Part shown: piece after piece, positions 9,111 to 19,900 of the stretch
Numbering within the stretch: the stretch's first letter is position 1
How the letters are laid out: every line of letters starts with the position of its first letter
IMG/VR virus record: IMGVR_UViG_3300044644_001125
Span: 263,257-327,256 of that record
Length of the DNA stretch: 64,000 bases
Source: a virus
Strand: one strand, 5' to 3'
Position numbers and translations under genes: made by a program
Notes under the pieces: generated by a model
Databases searched by the model: none
What the model saw: only the letters and a program-made list of their open reading frames with translations
What the model was told of the DNA's origin: nothing

Positions 9111-10865
9111 TTAAAGCACAACTGCTTCGATTAATCGTATGTCGGTTGTATTATTAGTCTCTAAAGCAATTGCGAAAATATGATTGCTTGGTGATTTTGT
9201 TGTAACTGCAGTGCCGTCTACACCTGCTGTTAATTTGTCACCCTTTGTAACTGGACCACTAACCAAAACAGGAACTCTTCCTTTCAATGCGATGTAGGTA
9301 CCATTAACCAATCCACTATTCATCATAAACGCTGGGTGTTCACTAACAACGCCAATTGCATAATCATCAATATTACATGCGGTTACTTCGACTGTTCCAC
9401 CAATAGAAACTACAGTACCAACTGGGTATTCTTTATCTGTTAGGTATTTTTCAGCTAAATCAGCATATTGAGCCGACGTTGCAACACCATTAAATTTGTT
9501 AGCTGCGATGTCCATGTTACCATCACGCACCGCGATAGTGTTAGCAAGTTTTGCAATAGTTGCAGTTTTATAAACAGTATCACCAACACCAGAAACCGTA
9601 TAATCTTGAACTTTTAATTTGTTAGCAGTATCAATAGTTCCGATTACACTGTTTACGTTGATAGCACCGTTGGCATCACGAACAACAACAGTATTTGGTG
9701 TTGCTGGTATACTTGGATTTAAACCGGTAAGTTGTGTAGCACTACCAGTCAAAGTACCAGTTACATTACCGGTGAATGTACGATTGGTTGCATGTAGTAA
9801 TACATCACCATTAGATGCTAATACATTACCGGTTACGTTACCGGTTACGTTACCAGTTACGTTACCAGCCACCGTACCTGTTATATCACCAACAAATGTA
9901 GGTGCTGACACAGTACCAGTCGAGTTTAAAGTAGAAACGTATGCGGCATTCCATCTATTTGTCGTAGCACCTAAATCAACCACACCACCATTACCAGGCA
10001 TTACAATTTGTTTACCAATAACTAAAACACCTTGGGTTGCAGTACTACTTGCAATTTTAAAAGTGATTGGGTTTTCTAGTGTATTTTCAAGAATTACTTG
10101 ATCGCTACCATCAATTCTAACGGATAAATCGTTGTTATTACCAACAGTGAATCCAGGGTTTTTAAAGTGAACAAGTGTTTCAAATGTTGGATTATCACGA
10201 CGCATATAATATTGAGCATCAAACCCACCCAATTGAAGAGCATTTGATGTAGTACCCCAGTAAATCCAATCGCCTAAACTAACACCAGATGAACTTTTTG
10301 CTAGTGTTACACCTTGTTTAATGATCGTAAAATCAGGAATAACGTCAGCACTCAATTGAAATTCTGCATCTTGATTCAATACGATAACTACCTTACCATT
10401 CGCAGATAGGGTCGTAATTTTATGAGTAACACCAGTTGTATCCATTACGGTTGGTGATGCTAATGATGATTGCCCAGTCGTTAAATCTGGACCAATAAGT
10501 TTAAATGTAGTTCCATCCCAAGCATGTAGTTGAAGAGTGTTACTATTGAACCACAAATCACCACGTGCTGGATTTACTGGTTCTACTGAACCAAATTCCG
10601 CACCACCTAGTACTTTGAACTTTTCACTGTCATATACTTTTATTTTTTTGGTACCAGTGTCGTACCATAACTGGCCTTGAATTGCTTTGGGTGGCTGAGT
10701 TGCATTTGCAAAACTTTCCAAAATATGAAGGAAGTTTTCATTTTGAACTTCACCATAACCAGCATAATTCTTACCAATAAAGGTTAAATCAGTTGAGGTA
10801 TCGATAGTACCATCGGCAACTGTTGTTAATTGTGTTCCATTAAATTTGTTTACTTGATATGCCAT
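9111..10865 (-). CDS. tail-fibre-like structural protein, paralogue 1 of 4
   Basis: A 584-residue protein whose first 130 residues match the heads of the next three genes. The shared pattern is INKFNGT near the start, GKNYAGYGE, NENFLHILE.FAN, then two GQLWYD/GDLWFN repeats each followed by a short beta module. The middle contains GN[VT] repeats encoded by a 12-base tandem repeat at 9831. The C-terminus has the conserved block YADLAEKY....YPVGTVVS.GG..EVT, also present in the 596-residue neighbour. I read it as a trimeric fibre or baseplate-peripheral protein: common N-terminal attachment domain and exchangeable tip. The attachment point is unknown. GGAG precedes the ATG. Confidence 0.75.
   Translation of the reverse strand: MAYQVNKFNGTQLTTVADGTIDTSTDLTFIGKNYAGYGEVQNENFLHILESFANATQPPKAIQGQLWYDTGTKKIKVYDSEKFKVLGGAEFGSVEPVNPARGDLWFNSNTLQLHAWDGTTFKLIGPDLTTGQSSLASPTVMDTTGVTHKITTLSANGKVVIVLNQDAEFQLSADVIPDFTIIKQGVTLAKSSSGVSLGDWIYWGTTSNALQLGGFDAQYYMRRDNPTFETLVHFKNPGFTVGNNNDLSVRIDGSDQVILENTLENPITFKIASSTATQGVLVIGKQIVMPGNGGVVDLGATTNRWNAAYVSTLNSTGTVSAPTFVGDITGTVAGNVTGNVTGNVTGNVLASNGDVLLHATNRTFTGNVTGTLTGSATQLTGLNPSIPATPNTVVVRDANGAINVNSVIGTIDTANKLKVQDYTVSGVGDTVYKTATIAKLANTIAVRDGNMDIAANKFNGVATSAQYADLAEKYLTDKEYPVGTVVSIGGTVEVTACNIDDYAIGVVSEHPAFMMNSGLVNGTYIALKGRVPVLVSGPVTKGDKLTAGVDGTAVTTKSPSNHIFAIALETNNTTDIRLIEAVVL
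9831..9866 (-). repeat. 12-bp tandem repeat inside fibre gene
   Basis: Three consecutive 12-base units (GGTTACGTTACC twice, then AGTTACGTTACC on the plus strand) encode a run of GNVT in the fibre protein. A more diverged unit precedes them. Such repeats can change in number by slippage or recombination and would lengthen or shorten the fibre shaft. Confidence 0.8.
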
Positions 10866-10890
10866 TACTTAACTCCATGGGGCTTCATTA

Positions 10891-10897
10891 TATTTAG
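10891..10897 (-). promoter_or_regulatory. possible late promoter (CTAAATA variant)
   Basis: On the minus strand CTAAATA lies about 26 bases upstream of the ATG of the 584-residue fibre gene. It is a one-base variant of the TATAAATA late box found upstream of other late genes in this window. Evidence is sequence and spacing only. Confidence 0.35.
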
Positions 10898-10901
10898 CCG
10901 T

Positions 10902-12692
10902 TTAAACTCGACCTACAACGATGTTAATAACACCATATTCACCATCAAAATCCTCAATGGCTTTACCAATCACTGTTCCAATTTTAGGGTGTGTGTCTGA
11001 AATAGCATACCCATTACTACCACTAACCATCAAATCACCTTTTTTTACAGTTCCAGTAACTTTACATGGTACTTTACCTTGTAGTGCTACTGGAACAACG
11101 AACTCGCCAGATGCCATTGAATTCATCAAATAAGCAGGTTGTGTCGAAACGACACCAGCGACTCTTGGTGATTTACTCGAACCGATTGTGACTTCAAACT
11201 CACCACCAAACTCAACTACTGTACCAGCAGGATATTGACTATCTGCTATATAGTTTTCAGCCAAGTCAGCATATTGCGCTTGTGTTGCAACACCATTGAA
11301 TTCAGTTGCATAGATTTTGTTGAATTTATATGCGGTTGAACCAAGATTAACTGATTGCTTCGTATAGATGGTTGCTTTAGAATCCCAGTTCAGCAAACCA
11401 GCAGCAGTTGATGTGATAAATGATAATGATGCACCAGTAGTGCCCATATCCACATCTAAGTTACCAGTCGTTGATTTAATTGTTGGTGCTGATGTTGATA
11501 CTGACAATTTAAGTTGGCTACCGTTATCTGGACCGACTGTAATACCAGTATTTGCAACATACAGCATATCTAAAGTACCAAGTGTTTTTAGATTAGACGA
11601 AACTACAGTTGGATTTAATGATGTACCAGTCAACGTAGTTGCGTTTGCTGGTGGGTCGATATCTCTAGTTCCATCAAACAACACACCATTGATACGACGT
11701 GCAGTTGCTAATTGTGTTGCAGTATTTGAATTACCGGATAAGTTAGCACCTCTGAATTCTTTTGCTTGTACGATACCAAACGTGCTTAGTGATGTATCAG
11801 GTGCAGTGACAGTTCCAGTAACATTACCAACTAAGTTTGCAGTAACAGTACCAGCACTAAAAGATCCGTTTCCATCCCTGACAACAACCGTACCTGGTGA
11901 AGAAGTAGAAGCAGCATTTAATGTCCAAATTTGTTCTGAAGTTCCATCAAAATCATTACCTAAAAGATAATTGCCTGCTTTTAGTAACTTAGTTGTACCA
12001 GCCTTGAGCGTAATTGAGCTTTCACCAGTAAACCCAACACCATTGATGGTAACTGTATTCTTCAATCTAGTAGCAGTATCAGCATTACCTGAAAATGCAC
12101 CTTTCATTGAAAGTACACTAGAAATCGTTAATCCAGCAACTAAGTCTAAAAAACCATTGATTGGGTTTGATGCAGCAATAGTAAACGCAGTAGCTGAACA
12201 AACAGCAATTGCAACGTCATTTACTGTTAAAATTAATATTGGTCTAGTTGTACCGGTAGAATCAACCACGCTAGTTGCTTTAGCTCTGGTAGTACCAAAG
12301 TTAACAACAGATTCGGGTCCAATAAATTGCCATTCAAAATTATGATAGGCATGTAATTGGGATGATTTTGTATCGAACCATAACTGGCCTGGTGTTGGTG
12401 TTAACGGTGCGGTGTCAGTTACGGTAGCTGAACCAATTGGACTCCAATTTGAACCATTGTATACATTTAAAATATTTGAGTTCGTATCAAACCAAGTTTG
12501 ACCAGTAACTGGTCTATTAGGAGCACCATCATTAGCAAAGTTTTCTAAAAGATAAAGGAAGTTTTCATTTTGAATTTCACCATATCCTACATAGTTTCTA
12601 CCAACTAATCCAATATTAGAATCAACGTTAAGTTGACCATCTTGTAAGGTCGTAAATTCAGTTCCATTGAATTTATTAATTGTATAAGGCAT
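10902..12692 (-). CDS. tail-fibre-like structural protein, paralogue 2 of 4
   Basis: A 596-residue protein. Its N-terminal 130 residues are homologous to the fibre genes on either side (INKFNGTEF, VGRNYVGYGEIQNENFLYLLENFAN, two GQ.WFDT repeats). Its last 120 residues (YADLAENY....YPAGTVVEFGGEFEVT, then AGVVSTQPAYLMNS) are closely related to the end of the 584-residue protein. The middle is diverged, with repeated beta-rich modules. The conserved C-terminal block may be a trimerisation or intramolecular-chaperone-like tip; that is inference from its recurrence. AGGAGAG precedes the ATG. It lies in a tandem array that arose by duplication. Confidence 0.75.
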   Translation of the reverse strand: MPYTINKFNGTEFTTLQDGQLNVDSNIGLVGRNYVGYGEIQNENFLYLLENFANDGAPNRPVTGQTWFDTNSNILNVYNGSNWSPIGSATVTDTAPLTPTPGQLWFDTKSSQLHAYHNFEWQFIGPESVVNFGTTRAKATSVVDSTGTTRPILILTVNDVAIAVCSATAFTIAASNPINGFLDLVAGLTISSVLSMKGAFSGNADTATRLKNTVTINGVGFTGESSITLKAGTTKLLKAGNYLLGNDFDGTSEQIWTLNAASTSSPGTVVVRDGNGSFSAGTVTANLVGNVTGTVTAPDTSLSTFGIVQAKEFRGANLSGNSNTATQLATARRINGVLFDGTRDIDPPANATTLTGTSLNPTVVSSNLKTLGTLDMLYVANTGITVGPDNGSQLKLSVSTSAPTIKSTTGNLDVDMGTTGASLSFITSTAAGLLNWDSKATIYTKQSVNLGSTAYKFNKIYATEFNGVATQAQYADLAENYIADSQYPAGTVVEFGGEFEVTIGSSKSPRVAGVVSTQPAYLMNSMASGEFVVPVALQGKVPCKVTGTVKKGDLMVSGSNGYAISDTHPKIGTVIGKAIEDFDGEYGVINIVVGRV

Positions 12693-12710
12693 TTCTAATC
12701 TCTCCTGAAC

Positions 12711-14513
12711 CTATTGTATGGCAATGGTTGAATCATGAACCCATTGATTCGCTGAAATGATGAAAACTTCAATGGTTCTTGTAATTGTAATACCAGATGA
12801 ATAACCAATAGTACTACACAATACTCGTAATTTAACACCATCTAAACCGCCAATGTAATTTTGAACTGGCATCAACTGGTCTATAATACCTTGAATATTA
12901 GCAATGGTAGTTGACTCTGTGATATCAATACTCAATGCTAAGTTTTGTGATTTGATTTGATTATCCACATATTCTAAATTTGCGGCATCATTTCTATCTA
13001 CTGGGTATGCAACACCTGTAATACGTGGACGTATACCAGTTGAACTTGGGATTAAAGCAACGTTTCCAATGTTACTACCAGAACCATTTAGGGCTATTCT
13101 CAAATCTTGGTTTGGTTGATGGGTTGATATAGTATTCCCAGTTAATCGTATATACGTATCACCTGGTCCAATATTAACAACCGCTTGTGTACCAAACGAG
13201 GTTACACCTGGGATGCTGGTGATAGCAGCACCAAGTGAAGTGCCCGTTAATACAGTAACACCATTAATTTTGAATTCTTTACCAGCCGCTAAGTTGAAAT
13301 TCTCGGTACTATTCCAAGCATTTTCACTCAATGCTGGTAAGTTATCAGTATATCCACCTGAAATAGCTTCTGTCGTTGAAGTAGAAGCTGCTTGATTTGT
13401 AGACGACCAAATTAGACCATGACTCGATGCACCTTGTACAATAACACCACCACCACTCGCGTTACTATCAGTTGGCGTTGTACCAGCATGTTTAGCCAAT
13501 ACGATATTTTTATCTTCTACAGTAATATTTGTTGTATCGATTGATGTTGTTGTTCCATTGACATCTAAATTGCCATTGATAACAATATCACCACCAACCG
13601 TCAATGTAAACGCAGAATCAACCGCAACTGTACCTGCGGTAGAACCGTTACTTGGTGTAATTACAATTGCTTTTTCTTGAGTATTGGTTGAATTTTTAAC
13701 ACCAAGTGCTAGTGTATTAGTTTGAATTGTATTAGCTAGTATAACACTACCAGAATTGACTGATAAACTAGCAGTACCTGCGGCACCAACAATAATACCA
13801 TCGTCGGTTGTTACCCTCAATTGGCCGGTAAGCGCGTTGGTCGTGGTGGTCTTAACATACGATGATGCAGGTAATCCGCCTAAATTGTCAGAGTTTGTAC
13901 TAGTTGCATTGATTTTAAAACCATCCAACGTACCAACATTAAAACCAATAGATATTGACCCAGTAAAACCGGCAATTGCACTGGGATTTTCTAATGTAAA
14001 GTTGTCATTGGCGTACAATCCCATCAATCTACCGTTATTGTACAAGCAAGTTACAACTCTAGTATTACCAACCGAGTCTAAAACACTTAATGTTTTTAAC
14101 CCACTTAATAATTGGCTATCGGTATAAGTTGGTCCAAGTAAAACTTGTTCAGTTCCGTTCCAGTAAAATAATTGTTTATTGGAGTCGTTATACCACAAAT
14201 CACCAATACCTGGACTTGCTGGACCAGTCGATGATATTGTAGCTGAACTAACTGGTACGAACGAAGTTCCGCTATACACTTTTAATGCTTTTGCAGTTGA
14301 ATCATACCAAAGCTGTCCTTTTATTGGATGCTCTGGGTAATCTGTACTAGCAAAGTTTTCAAGTAATTTGACGAAATTCTCATTTAGAACTTGACCAAAA
14401 CCGGAGTAATTCTTACCAATTAGCGTGATATCAGTGCTATATTGATCGATAGAACCATCTGGTACTTCTGCAATTTTTGTTTTACTATCAGATTTGTGAA
14501 TAATATATGACAT
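12711..14513 (-). CDS. tail-fibre-like structural protein, paralogue 3 of 4
   Basis: A 600-residue protein with the shared fibre head (DITLIGKNYSGFGQVLNENF, then GQLWYDS and GDLWYND repeats). The middle contains a VNGNLDVNGTTTSIDTTNITVEDKN-type block, split here around residues 310-335, that I recall from fibre and whisker proteins of cyanophage-like myoviruses. The C-terminus differs from paralogues 1 and 2 and lacks the YADLAE block, so the tip has been exchanged. It starts 10 bases beyond the end of paralogue 4's coding region and is part of one transcript with its neighbours. Confidence 0.72.
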   Translation of the reverse strand: MSYIIHKSDSKTKIAEVPDGSIDQYSTDITLIGKNYSGFGQVLNENFVKLLENFASTDYPEHPIKGQLWYDSTAKALKVYSGTSFVPVSSATISSTGPASPGIGDLWYNDSNKQLFYWNGTEQVLLGPTYTDSQLLSGLKTLSVLDSVGNTRVVTCLYNNGRLMGLYANDNFTLENPSAIAGFTGSISIGFNVGTLDGFKINATSTNSDNLGGLPASSYVKTTTTNALTGQLRVTTDDGIIVGAAGTASLSVNSGSVILANTIQTNTLALGVKNSTNTQEKAIVITPSNGSTAGTVAVDSAFTLTVGGDIVINGNLDVNGTTTSIDTTNITVEDKNIVLAKHAGTTPTDSNASGGGVIVQGASSHGLIWSSTNQAASTSTTEAISGGYTDNLPALSENAWNSTENFNLAAGKEFKINGVTVLTGTSLGAAITSIPGVTSFGTQAVVNIGPGDTYIRLTGNTISTHQPNQDLRIALNGSGSNIGNVALIPSSTGIRPRITGVAYPVDRNDAANLEYVDNQIKSQNLALSIDITESTTIANIQGIIDQLMPVQNYIGGLDGVKLRVLCSTIGYSSGITITRTIEVFIISANQWVHDSTIAIQ

Positions 14514-14522
14514 GTTATTACC

Positions 14523-16184
14523 TTATGCTTTAATAATATAGCGAATTGCTGCGAACGGGTCGGTATTTGCTATCGATGGAACTCTAAACACGTTTGAACC
14601 AACGTATGCAGTGGAACCCTTATAGGTTTCACCAATAACAGCAAACAGTGCACTATAATCGTCTCGATTTTTTTCAGAACCATCACATGCCAAATACCCA
14701 ACTGGTACTGCACTTCCAGCAAATTGGCTGATGGTACCAACCGGCGTGGTTAATACAGTACCTGCGCTATTCTTGATGGTATCAGTGTATACTGTCTTTG
14801 CGTATACTTCATTCCATCGTTTACTTGCGGTTCCTAATAAAATAGTATCGGTTGAATTTGGGATTATATTAGCACTAACAGTAGTCAATCCGGTTACAGT
14901 CAATGTTTCACCAACTGATGCGGCTTTTGTGATACTGATCCCACCATTAATACCAAAGGTCGTCGGTGTTAATGAACCAGCCGGTCCACTTAATTGTTCA
15001 GTATATACAGTCTTGACATGAATTTCTTTCCAACGTTTTGGTGTGATACCAGCATTTCCAAGGATGTAAGAATCCGTAGTTGTTGGAATAATATTACTAT
15101 TTGCAGTAGTCAATCCAGTTATTGTTAAATCAGCACCAACTGTGATATTCTTTGCAACGCTCAATCCACCTAGTGTTTTAATACTGGTTTGTGTCGTGTT
15201 ATTTACAAGTAAAGTACCACTTGAACGAATATTACCAGTAACATCTAACGATTCGCTAGGTGCTAAGTTGTTAATACCAACTTTATCATTAATAACTCGT
15301 AATGTCGTTTTTGGAGTTCCATTAATATTCGTTTGTAAATCAATCCCACTACCAGAAACGGTGTTGTAAAGTTTAGCAGATTCGGTTGTATAGAATGCAG
15401 TAAATTCAGATTCAGCACCAATAGTTATACCCGAATTATGTCTAATGTTTATTGGGTATTCAGTAGAACTTATCTTATCTGAACGCATAAAATTAACAGC
15501 CGGTACTGTAAATCCATTAACGGTTAATGCACTAGCGGTTGATGCCGTTCCAGTTAATTGTGGTTTAAACCCACCAGAAAATTTAGTTAAGTCGGAATCG
15601 GTATTCATATTAATACCAGATGTCAATTGACCAAAACCAACGATTAATGGATTGGGTGTAAATGTATCTTTACTAATGATTAGAACTGGGACATCTTCGA
15701 CGTATAATGACAAGATAGATCTATCAATACCATCAGTATCTTTGATATGTTCGACCGTCGTCCCATACGATTTACCATCTTTTGAACTAACATTTGGACC
15801 AACCAATACCCATTTAGAACCATCAAATATATTAAGTTGATTGTTCGCTAAATTGACATACAGTTGTCCAGCTTTTGATGAATCGAGCGCAGGTTCTGAT
15901 GTACTTTTACTGATATTACTAGCAGCCTGCCACGACGTTCCATCCCACAACTTTAGATAACCATTGTCGTTGTCATACCAGATTTGACCTTCGACTGGGT
16001 TAGATGGTTCTGTAGCATTTGCAAAATTTTCAAGCAGATGCAAGAAGTTTTCAGCAATTAACTGCCCATACCCAGAGAAATTCCGACCAGCATACTTTAA
16101 ACTGGTTTCTATATTTTGAGTATTGTCATAAACCGTGATTGGCGTTTTGTTACTTGAATCGCTATAATCTATATTATACGGCAT
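14523..16184 (-). CDS. tail-fibre-like structural protein with tail-collar C-terminus, paralogue 4 of 4
   Basis: A 553-residue protein. The head again matches the array (AGRNFSGYGQLIAENFLHLLENFAN, then GQIWYDN). The middle has two near-identical modules (NIIPTTTDSYILG...RWKEI, then NIIPNSTDTILLG...RWNEV), each about 60 residues. The C-terminal 70 residues form a phage tail-collar domain (GTISQFAGSAVPVGYLACDG, then a short YS.LFAVIG segment, then FRVPSI), the fold found in T4 gp12 and many fibre tips. It overlaps the 198-residue gene by one base. Likely a short tail fibre or collar-like attachment protein; the exact position in the virion is not known. Confidence 0.78.
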   Translation of the reverse strand: MPYNIDYSDSSNKTPITVYDNTQNIETSLKYAGRNFSGYGQLIAENFLHLLENFANATEPSNPVEGQIWYDNDNGYLKLWDGTSWQAASNISKSTSEPALDSSKAGQLYVNLANNQLNIFDGSKWVLVGPNVSSKDGKSYGTTVEHIKDTDGIDRSILSLYVEDVPVLIISKDTFTPNPLIVGFGQLTSGINMNTDSDLTKFSGGFKPQLTGTASTASALTVNGFTVPAVNFMRSDKISSTEYPINIRHNSGITIGAESEFTAFYTTESAKLYNTVSGSGIDLQTNINGTPKTTLRVINDKVGINNLAPSESLDVTGNIRSSGTLLVNNTTQTSIKTLGGLSVAKNITVGADLTITGLTTANSNIIPTTTDSYILGNAGITPKRWKEIHVKTVYTEQLSGPAGSLTPTTFGINGGISITKAASVGETLTVTGLTTVSANIIPNSTDTILLGTASKRWNEVYAKTVYTDTIKNSAGTVLTTPVGTISQFAGSAVPVGYLACDGSEKNRDDYSALFAVIGETYKGSTAYVGSNVFRVPSIANTDPFAAIRYIIKA

Positions 16185-16780
16185 TATAGTACCTCAGTTA
16201 AACCAGTTAAACTTTGAATACGGATCGTATAATCAATCTGCAACAATCTATTCAAGGATTTTTGAACTGGGTGGAAAATCACGTGTGTTAATAGTTTAGT
16301 ACTACCATCTGGGTTGGTTGTTATCAAACCCAACTCATCGAATACAAAATTACCATTCATATCAACACTGTTATCAAATGCTTCTTGATTTGTTGGTTCG
16401 CCATAGTCTAACAGACAAGAAATTACAATGTCACTAAAAGTAGCACCACTGATGTGTCTAACTTCCATCTTATTGCGAACTGGGTCCGTGTTTGCGATGT
16501 TAAATTGATTGACAATTTTTGAATACGTTTGGTTATATAGACTACAATTCACTCCTACGGTGTTAGGTGTAAGATATGAAATCAAACCAGTTGGGTCTAC
16601 TAACGTACCACCCGTACCGAATGCCATTGCATCTATACCAAGGCCATTATTAGTTAAACTATTAGCCATTGCAACACTAATATTTTCATAATGAATGGCG
16701 TTGTCTTTGTCTTCAAAGACTTCATGTGTGATTGGGTCAAATATCTTAATATGACCGAGAATTTTGTAAGTTAATTGCAT
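16184..16780 (-). CDS. conserved virion structural protein
   Basis: A 198-residue protein between the giant structural gene and the fibre array. The N-terminus contains LGHIKIFDPITHEVFEDKDNAIHYENIS, shown here in parts: HIKIFDP, THEVFEDK and NAIHYEN. This opening, followed by MAFGTGGTLVDPTG, is a pattern I recall from T4-like phages of marine bacteria, where proteins of this sort are annotated only as structural. The small ORF immediately upstream (16801-16932) carries the same HIKIFDP.T.EVF motif, so the two are related. It probably links the baseplate periphery to fibres, judged only from gene order. Confidence 0.7.
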   Translation of the reverse strand: MQLTYKILGHIKIFDPITHEVFEDKDNAIHYENISVAMANSLTNNGLGIDAMAFGTGGTLVDPTGLISYLTPNTVGVNCSLYNQTYSKIVNQFNIANTDPVRNKMEVRHISGATFSDIVISCLLDYGEPTNQEAFDNSVDMNGNFVFDELGLITTNPDGSTKLLTHVIFHPVQKSLNRLLQIDYTIRIQSLTGLTEVL

Positions 16781-16800
16781 CTATAATACCGGTTGTAAGG

Positions 16801-16932
16801 TTAGGCTCTAGTCGAAACGAAAACTTCTTCCGTTTCTGGATCAAAAATCTTGATGTGGCTTTCATAATGAAAGCCACTTGTTTCGTCTGGGGTATTGTCC
16901 AATTGTTCTTCTTCAATACTGCCGTCTGCCAT
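16801..16932 (-). CDS. 43-residue protein sharing the HIKIFDP motif
   Basis: A short ORF encoding 43 residues (MADGSIEEEQLDNTP at the start, SHIKIFDPETEEVFVSTRA at the end). The HIKIFDPxTxEVF motif is shared with the N-terminus of the next gene (16184-16780), which argues that it is a real, translated gene and probably a truncated paralogue or split-off domain. It starts about 30 bases upstream of the giant gene's stop region on the same strand, with a CTAAATA late-type box about 27 bases before its ATG. Confidence 0.6.
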   Translation of the reverse strand: MADGSIEEEQLDNTPDETSGFHYESHIKIFDPETEEVFVSTRA

Positions 16933-16958
16933 AATTAATCCTGTTAGTTTGTATCTGG

Positions 16959-16965
16959 TATTTAG
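16959..16965 (-). promoter_or_regulatory. possible late promoter (CTAAATA variant)
   Basis: CTAAATA on the minus strand overlaps the last codons of the giant structural gene and lies about 27 bases upstream of the 43-residue ORF, the same spacing as other late boxes in the window. Supported by position only. Confidence 0.35.
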
Positions 16966-19900
16966 CCTATCATCGCGGTGGTTTTTTGCGATATAAACTT
17001 AGCCATTGGTGTATTATTTTCCAATAACGTAATACCAGCACTTGCCGCCGTTGCAGTTTGTTCATACCAAACTTTACCAACCTTTCTATAAACAACGACG
17101 TTAACACTTGCATTAACCGGTATACTATCAAGTACCGAATCAGTCAGCCTGATGTAGTTGGAAGTACCATCGACCGAGAATTCAGCATCTAACAATTCAT
17201 CAGCACGTGGGCTAGTAGAACCTAATGATTCATTGAATACATGCATTGGATTTTTACGCAATCTTCTTCCGCCCACAAATACTTCAACCTGATCGCATGG
17301 ACCATATCCAGTAGGTATATTACCAGCAGCCCAATTAGTTCTAACAGATTTAACTGGAATATAACTCAATGGTCCAACCGATCTAGTAGAACCATCAATC
17401 ATGAATGATTCTTTCATCTCAGTTTCGTTGTATGGGATTCGTTCTTGTATACTTACATCAGCAACATCAGTTCCTGCAGTATATAACTCTGCAATTGCAG
17501 TTCCCATACTACCACGTCTTAACTGTGATAATGTATTGTCAGTAAGCATCAAATACTCGATACGTTCGCCGTTAATCAATACAGTACCAGGTTGATTTCT
17601 TGCAGCAACAGGAATAGATAGCAGTGAGGCGTCAGTTACTAAAATCTCAGTATCATAGTAGTTCAAATCTTTAGCCAATTGGATAGTTCCAATTGAATAT
17701 CTGTTATATCTAAAGACATTTAGCATATCTTTTGATATTTCATATGATTTGGTACTGCACAATTTCGATCCAAATAATACAACTTTAACCATATCAGATT
17801 CACTAGTGGTGTCTAGTAGATATACTTTTGTTTTATCATCGGATAGATAATAATCACGGATTGGTGTTAATTTAACGCCGTTCACATAAACCCAAACATA
17901 ACTTGAATCAATTGGCTTCATTGCTAATGCGTAACTAGCTTTTCCACCAACATGCTCATCTGTCAATAATTGCATAGTTTGGTATTGTGTAAACCAGACA
18001 ACATTAACCACATCGTTCGTAGTCAGTTCACTACTGATAATCAACGTATTTCCGTTAATGCTATACTCGGCATTTGAATTGTTTTCTATTAATACCACGT
18101 CATTAATAACCAATGAGTCAATAGTAACCAGTGTCATTTCTTCATTGAAAACGTAATCGACCAAGAATGATTTTAAAACACCATTGACATATACTTTAAT
18201 ATTACTAGGTGTTGCATAACCACTTCCTAGTTCAATTTTGAATTGTGCAGTTGAGCCAGTATAAACACCGTAGGTTGTATCAACACCAGTCAACGCGCTA
18301 CCATTAACATTCACAATCATTGGCGTATATTGATGGTTGGTTGGTTCTACTGCAAACATTGACAAGGTGAATTCTGGGTTATCGGTATAAATGAAGGTTT
18401 GTTCATTAATTCTTGCGATTGACGTATCAAAATCAACATTTGCATTTGCACCAAAGCACACAACCTTAACATCGTCAGACACGGTAGGCATTGGGTTTAC
18501 TGTAACTTCCGTTTTACCAGTTATTTTCTTGCCTGTTGTACTACCAAAACTTGCGTCAGTGCTAATACCATTAACAGTTACATAAACTGATGTGGTATCT
18601 TTAAACTTAGCATTTGTTGCAAATTTGGCTGATTTACCATCAGCAACGAACGATTTTGAATCGAGAATTGCAACACCACCAACCCCAATCGCCGTGATTT
18701 CAATGATAGCACCAGCCGTAACCGGTAATACAAACTTAACTGTATTGTTAGTTAGATTAATGGTATAGTGCGTGTCAATTGACTTCTTAACCTTATTCAC
18801 CGTCACAATAACCGATGAGAATTCGATGATAGGTAAACCAATACTATAGGTTGTTGTAATACCATCACTGATAAACACTGTTGAATGCAGTGGGGTTGAA
18901 CCAGTTGATTTAGTATCAAATACTTTAATACTTAAACTATCAAGTACTTGACCTGGTACGTTTTCTTCAGTTGCTGATACATTCTCTGGACTTATAAATT
19001 TACCACCTTCAATTATAATTTCCTCAGCCTTCAAACCAGTTGCAGTTGTATACGCGTTGTTCAATCTCTCCAACGAACCACCACTCATATTGGTATCCAC
19101 GATATTTGGGTCATTAATAACCAATGAACCATCGCTTTCTTCAGGTCTAAAGATTAACGTATCGCCTTGTATCGTGTCAAAATATGAACCAATATCAATA
19201 GTTGCCGACACGCCATCACCGATAAATGTTGGCATTTGTGCATATGGATTGATTGTACTAGTTGAATCCCATTGCGATGTATATGCAATATCATCCAATC
19301 TAATAACTGATGGCATTGACCCATCATACAAGGTGTATGCCGTTGATTTCAATCCATACTGTTTAACAGATTTCCATGATTCACGTTTAACATAGATATT
19401 AATGTGTTGACCAGCTACTGGAACAAATGGCAAAGTGACGGTTGTTGCTATTACTGGATTCGCAATACCATCACAAACATAATAGTAATCACTACTTTGT
19501 TCAACACTATCCCAATTATCAGTGAACCAAGGTTGTGAATCCCAACCACCAGTCACATCAAATGTAGTTCCTTGAACTTGAACTCCACCAAAATCCACAC
19601 CTGTTATTAACTGAGATAATTGATTACCTTTCATACCTGACATTGGTTGGTAGTATTTCGATATACGGTTAACACTATCAAGTAAACTATCGTGTTTTTC
19701 GTAATTTACAACAATAACATCACCAACTATTGGATTGTTATTGAATATAATCATACCAGAAGTAGCTATATTAGCATTACCAGCCGGTATTACCAATTCA
19801 ACCGTATATTCGCTACTAAGAATCAATTTATCATTGATATAAACAGTGATTCTATTTTTTTCATTTAGTGGAGCATACATCAAATTGAAAACTGATGTAT

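Noticed and set aside
11368-12345. Plus-strand ORFs of 200 and 124 residues inside the fibre genes
   Set aside because: They are antisense to fibre genes with clear homologous heads; their Val/Pro/Thr-rich translations mirror the repeat structure of the opposite strand.
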